Source: Agelas oroides (lineage: Eukaryota > Porifera > Demospongiae > Agelasida > Agelasidae). From it: a stretch of 64,000 nucleotides of DNA. Position 1 is the stretch's first letter. Each line of letters opens with the position of its first letter. Of the stretch, positions 62,857 through 64,000 are shown piece by piece. The stretch lies in contig OX422185.1 in assembly GCA_949130485.1 (NCBI GenBank), positions 17,487,011 through 17,551,010 on the forward strand, written 5' to 3'. The position numbers and the translations under genes are program-made. The notes beneath the pieces are model-generated. The model searched no databases. It was not told where the DNA came from and saw nothing but the letters and a program-made list of their open reading frames with translations.

Positions 62857-62998
62857 ATACATGTGTGTAGCATGAGTATGATACATGTATGTAGCATGAG
62901 TATGATACATGTGTGTAGCATGAGTATGATACATGTGTGTAGCGTGAGTATGATACATGTGTGTAGCATGAGTATGATACGTGTGTGTAGCATGAATA
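62857..62998. repeat. 24-bp minisatellite, ~6 copies
   Basis: Unit GATACATGTGTGTAGCATGA GTAT, with single-base variants (GCGTGAG, ACGTGTG). Confidence 0.95.
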
Positions 62999-63019
62999 AG
63001 AGAATGCAAAAGTTGTCAT

Positions 63020-63060
63020 TAGGTTCAATCATTGAGCCTTCCAAAATTTTTCAGAACCAT
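63020..63060 (+). repeat. HVC cassette 37, left block only
   Basis: AGGTTCAATCATTGAGCCTT CCAAAATTTTTC, then TATGGCAGGGCAACCTGTTA, a sequence that lies before the palindrome in cassettes 2 and 4. No right block. Confidence 0.75.
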
Positions 63061-63217
63061 CAGCAAACTCTCTGGTATGGCAGGGCAACCTGTTACAGTT
63101 TTACTTTGTGAGGATGGGTGGGAGCCTGGGAACGATTTAATCCTAGCTAAACAATTTAATGGACGAGGGGGTGCTATAAGGAGAGGGGTTAGAATGGACG
63201 CGAATGCATACAAGCAG
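63061..63217. repeat. Fragment of cassette-associated body
   Basis: CAACCTGTTACAGTTTTACT TTGTGAGG is related to 12,790-12,830. Nothing else supported. Confidence 0.5.
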
Positions 63218-63412
63218 CCTATGTCATTTTCTGGTGCCAGTTCGGCAGAAGTTCGCATTGGAGACAGTCAGTTTATTCCATCCACGCACTCACCTTGTTT
63301 TAGAGCTAGCTCTATCTGCTCTGAATCGAGAGGAAATGTGTGAGCAGATGTGACACACAGACTAGGCTGGTATCCAGCTGCTTAGCCAGAGAATCCCTCC
63401 CCCAAGCAGCAA
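63218..63412. repeat. Rep-D, shared with 31,857-32,050
   Basis: AGTCAGTTTATTCCA, CACCTTGTTTTAGAGCTAGC and AGCCAGAGAATCCCTCCCCC are shared. Confidence 0.85.
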
Positions 63413-64000
63413 GGATAATACTGCAGGATGAGAGGTGAAAGCATGCCCAGTCCCAACCCTCCAATTTACACCAGCAGTGTGAAAGCTAGAGTGACACGCC
63501 CTCATGTTAACTTCATAGGGCTCCAGAGGAGGTTGGACACGGTTGACCTTTACTAATTAAAACAACTGAGGTCACACTAATTGATCTTAGACACTGTAAG
63601 GTAGAAAGCTTGATTTGAAACTGAAAACTGTAAAAGTCAAGAAAACTAAGACACAATAGGGGCTTTCCAAAACCACGCCCCCTCCATTAAATTTTCTCCC
63701 AGCATCTTGATCTACCTACCATAGTACTCTATGACTGCAGACTGACTTGCAAATTTCAGCTTTATACCATGTTTCATTCGTTGGATATGCAGGCTTCAAG
63801 TTTGAAACTTTCCTGTATATTTAGATGGAGATTGGGTCCTAGCTATTATAAAAATGTATGGGAAAACTGAAATTTTGAGTGTGCAGATCTCAGAAACTAA
63901 ACATGCTATCCAGCTCAAATTTTCAACTTCGTCTCTTCCTAATGAGTAATAGTAAGTCATATCTAAAATTCAGGACAATCAAAGGTACTCCCCAAAAGTG
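63413..64000. other. No gene recognised
   Basis: AT-rich sequence to the window edge. CAGATCTCAGAAACTAAACA at 63,884 looks repeat-like, but no second copy is in the window. Confidence 0.4.

Overview
This is a gene-poor, repeat-dense stretch of a metazoan nuclear genome. A bilaterian-like or sponge source is possible. I favour a marine demosponge, because long CA arrays, Tc1/mariner, hAT, pogo-type and long-arm foldback elements and a CGCGAAAATCGCGAAAAT-type foldback occur together, but that is inference and no host housekeeping gene confirms it. There is no bacterial gene organisation, no rRNA, no CRISPR array and no intact tRNA gene.

Layout. 1-3.9 kb: an element interrupted by about 79 copies of a 34/35-bp minisatellite. 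4-6.6 kb: CA array, tRNA-derived SINE, two hairpin elements and an element with a small Arg/Lys/Glu-rich ORF. 6,685-9,928: the best-supported coding locus, a 3.24-kb Tc1/mariner-type transposon. It has TA flanks, 27-bp terminal inverted repeats, an intact 335-aa DD34E transposase on the minus strand, and a convergent intron-containing second gene on the plus strand whose C-terminus resembles a SHOCT domain. 10-22.6 kb: nested foldback elements, two of them with 6-bp target duplications, one orphan first-exon candidate at 16.0 kb, and a 17-bp minisatellite. 22.6-40 kb: dispersed and tandem duplications, including a 1.8-kb pair (23.0-24.85 and 36.8-38.55 kb) that differs by a roughly 180-bp inversion. 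40,179-61.1 kb: two tandem copies of a unit of about 9.7 kb plus the start of a third. Copy 1 carries a 1,132-bp perfect-armed foldback that is absent from copy 2, which gives an empty-site comparison. 61-64 kb: unassigned sequence with small repeats.

The most unusual signal is a short repeat present about 37 times, called here the HVC cassette (hypervariable core). Each copy has a conserved left block (palindrome AGGCTCAATTATTGAGCCT, then TTCCAAAAATTTT) and a conserved right block (TTTATAAACAACTC, CCTAACACTTGTGGGTTT, GATGTCAGCTATGAATA). Between them lies a 20-100-bp core that differs from copy to copy. In several near-identical duplicated segments the core has been replaced while its surroundings are unchanged. 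Family labels used below (HVC, Rep-A to Rep-D, CCTCG foldback) are local names for this window only.
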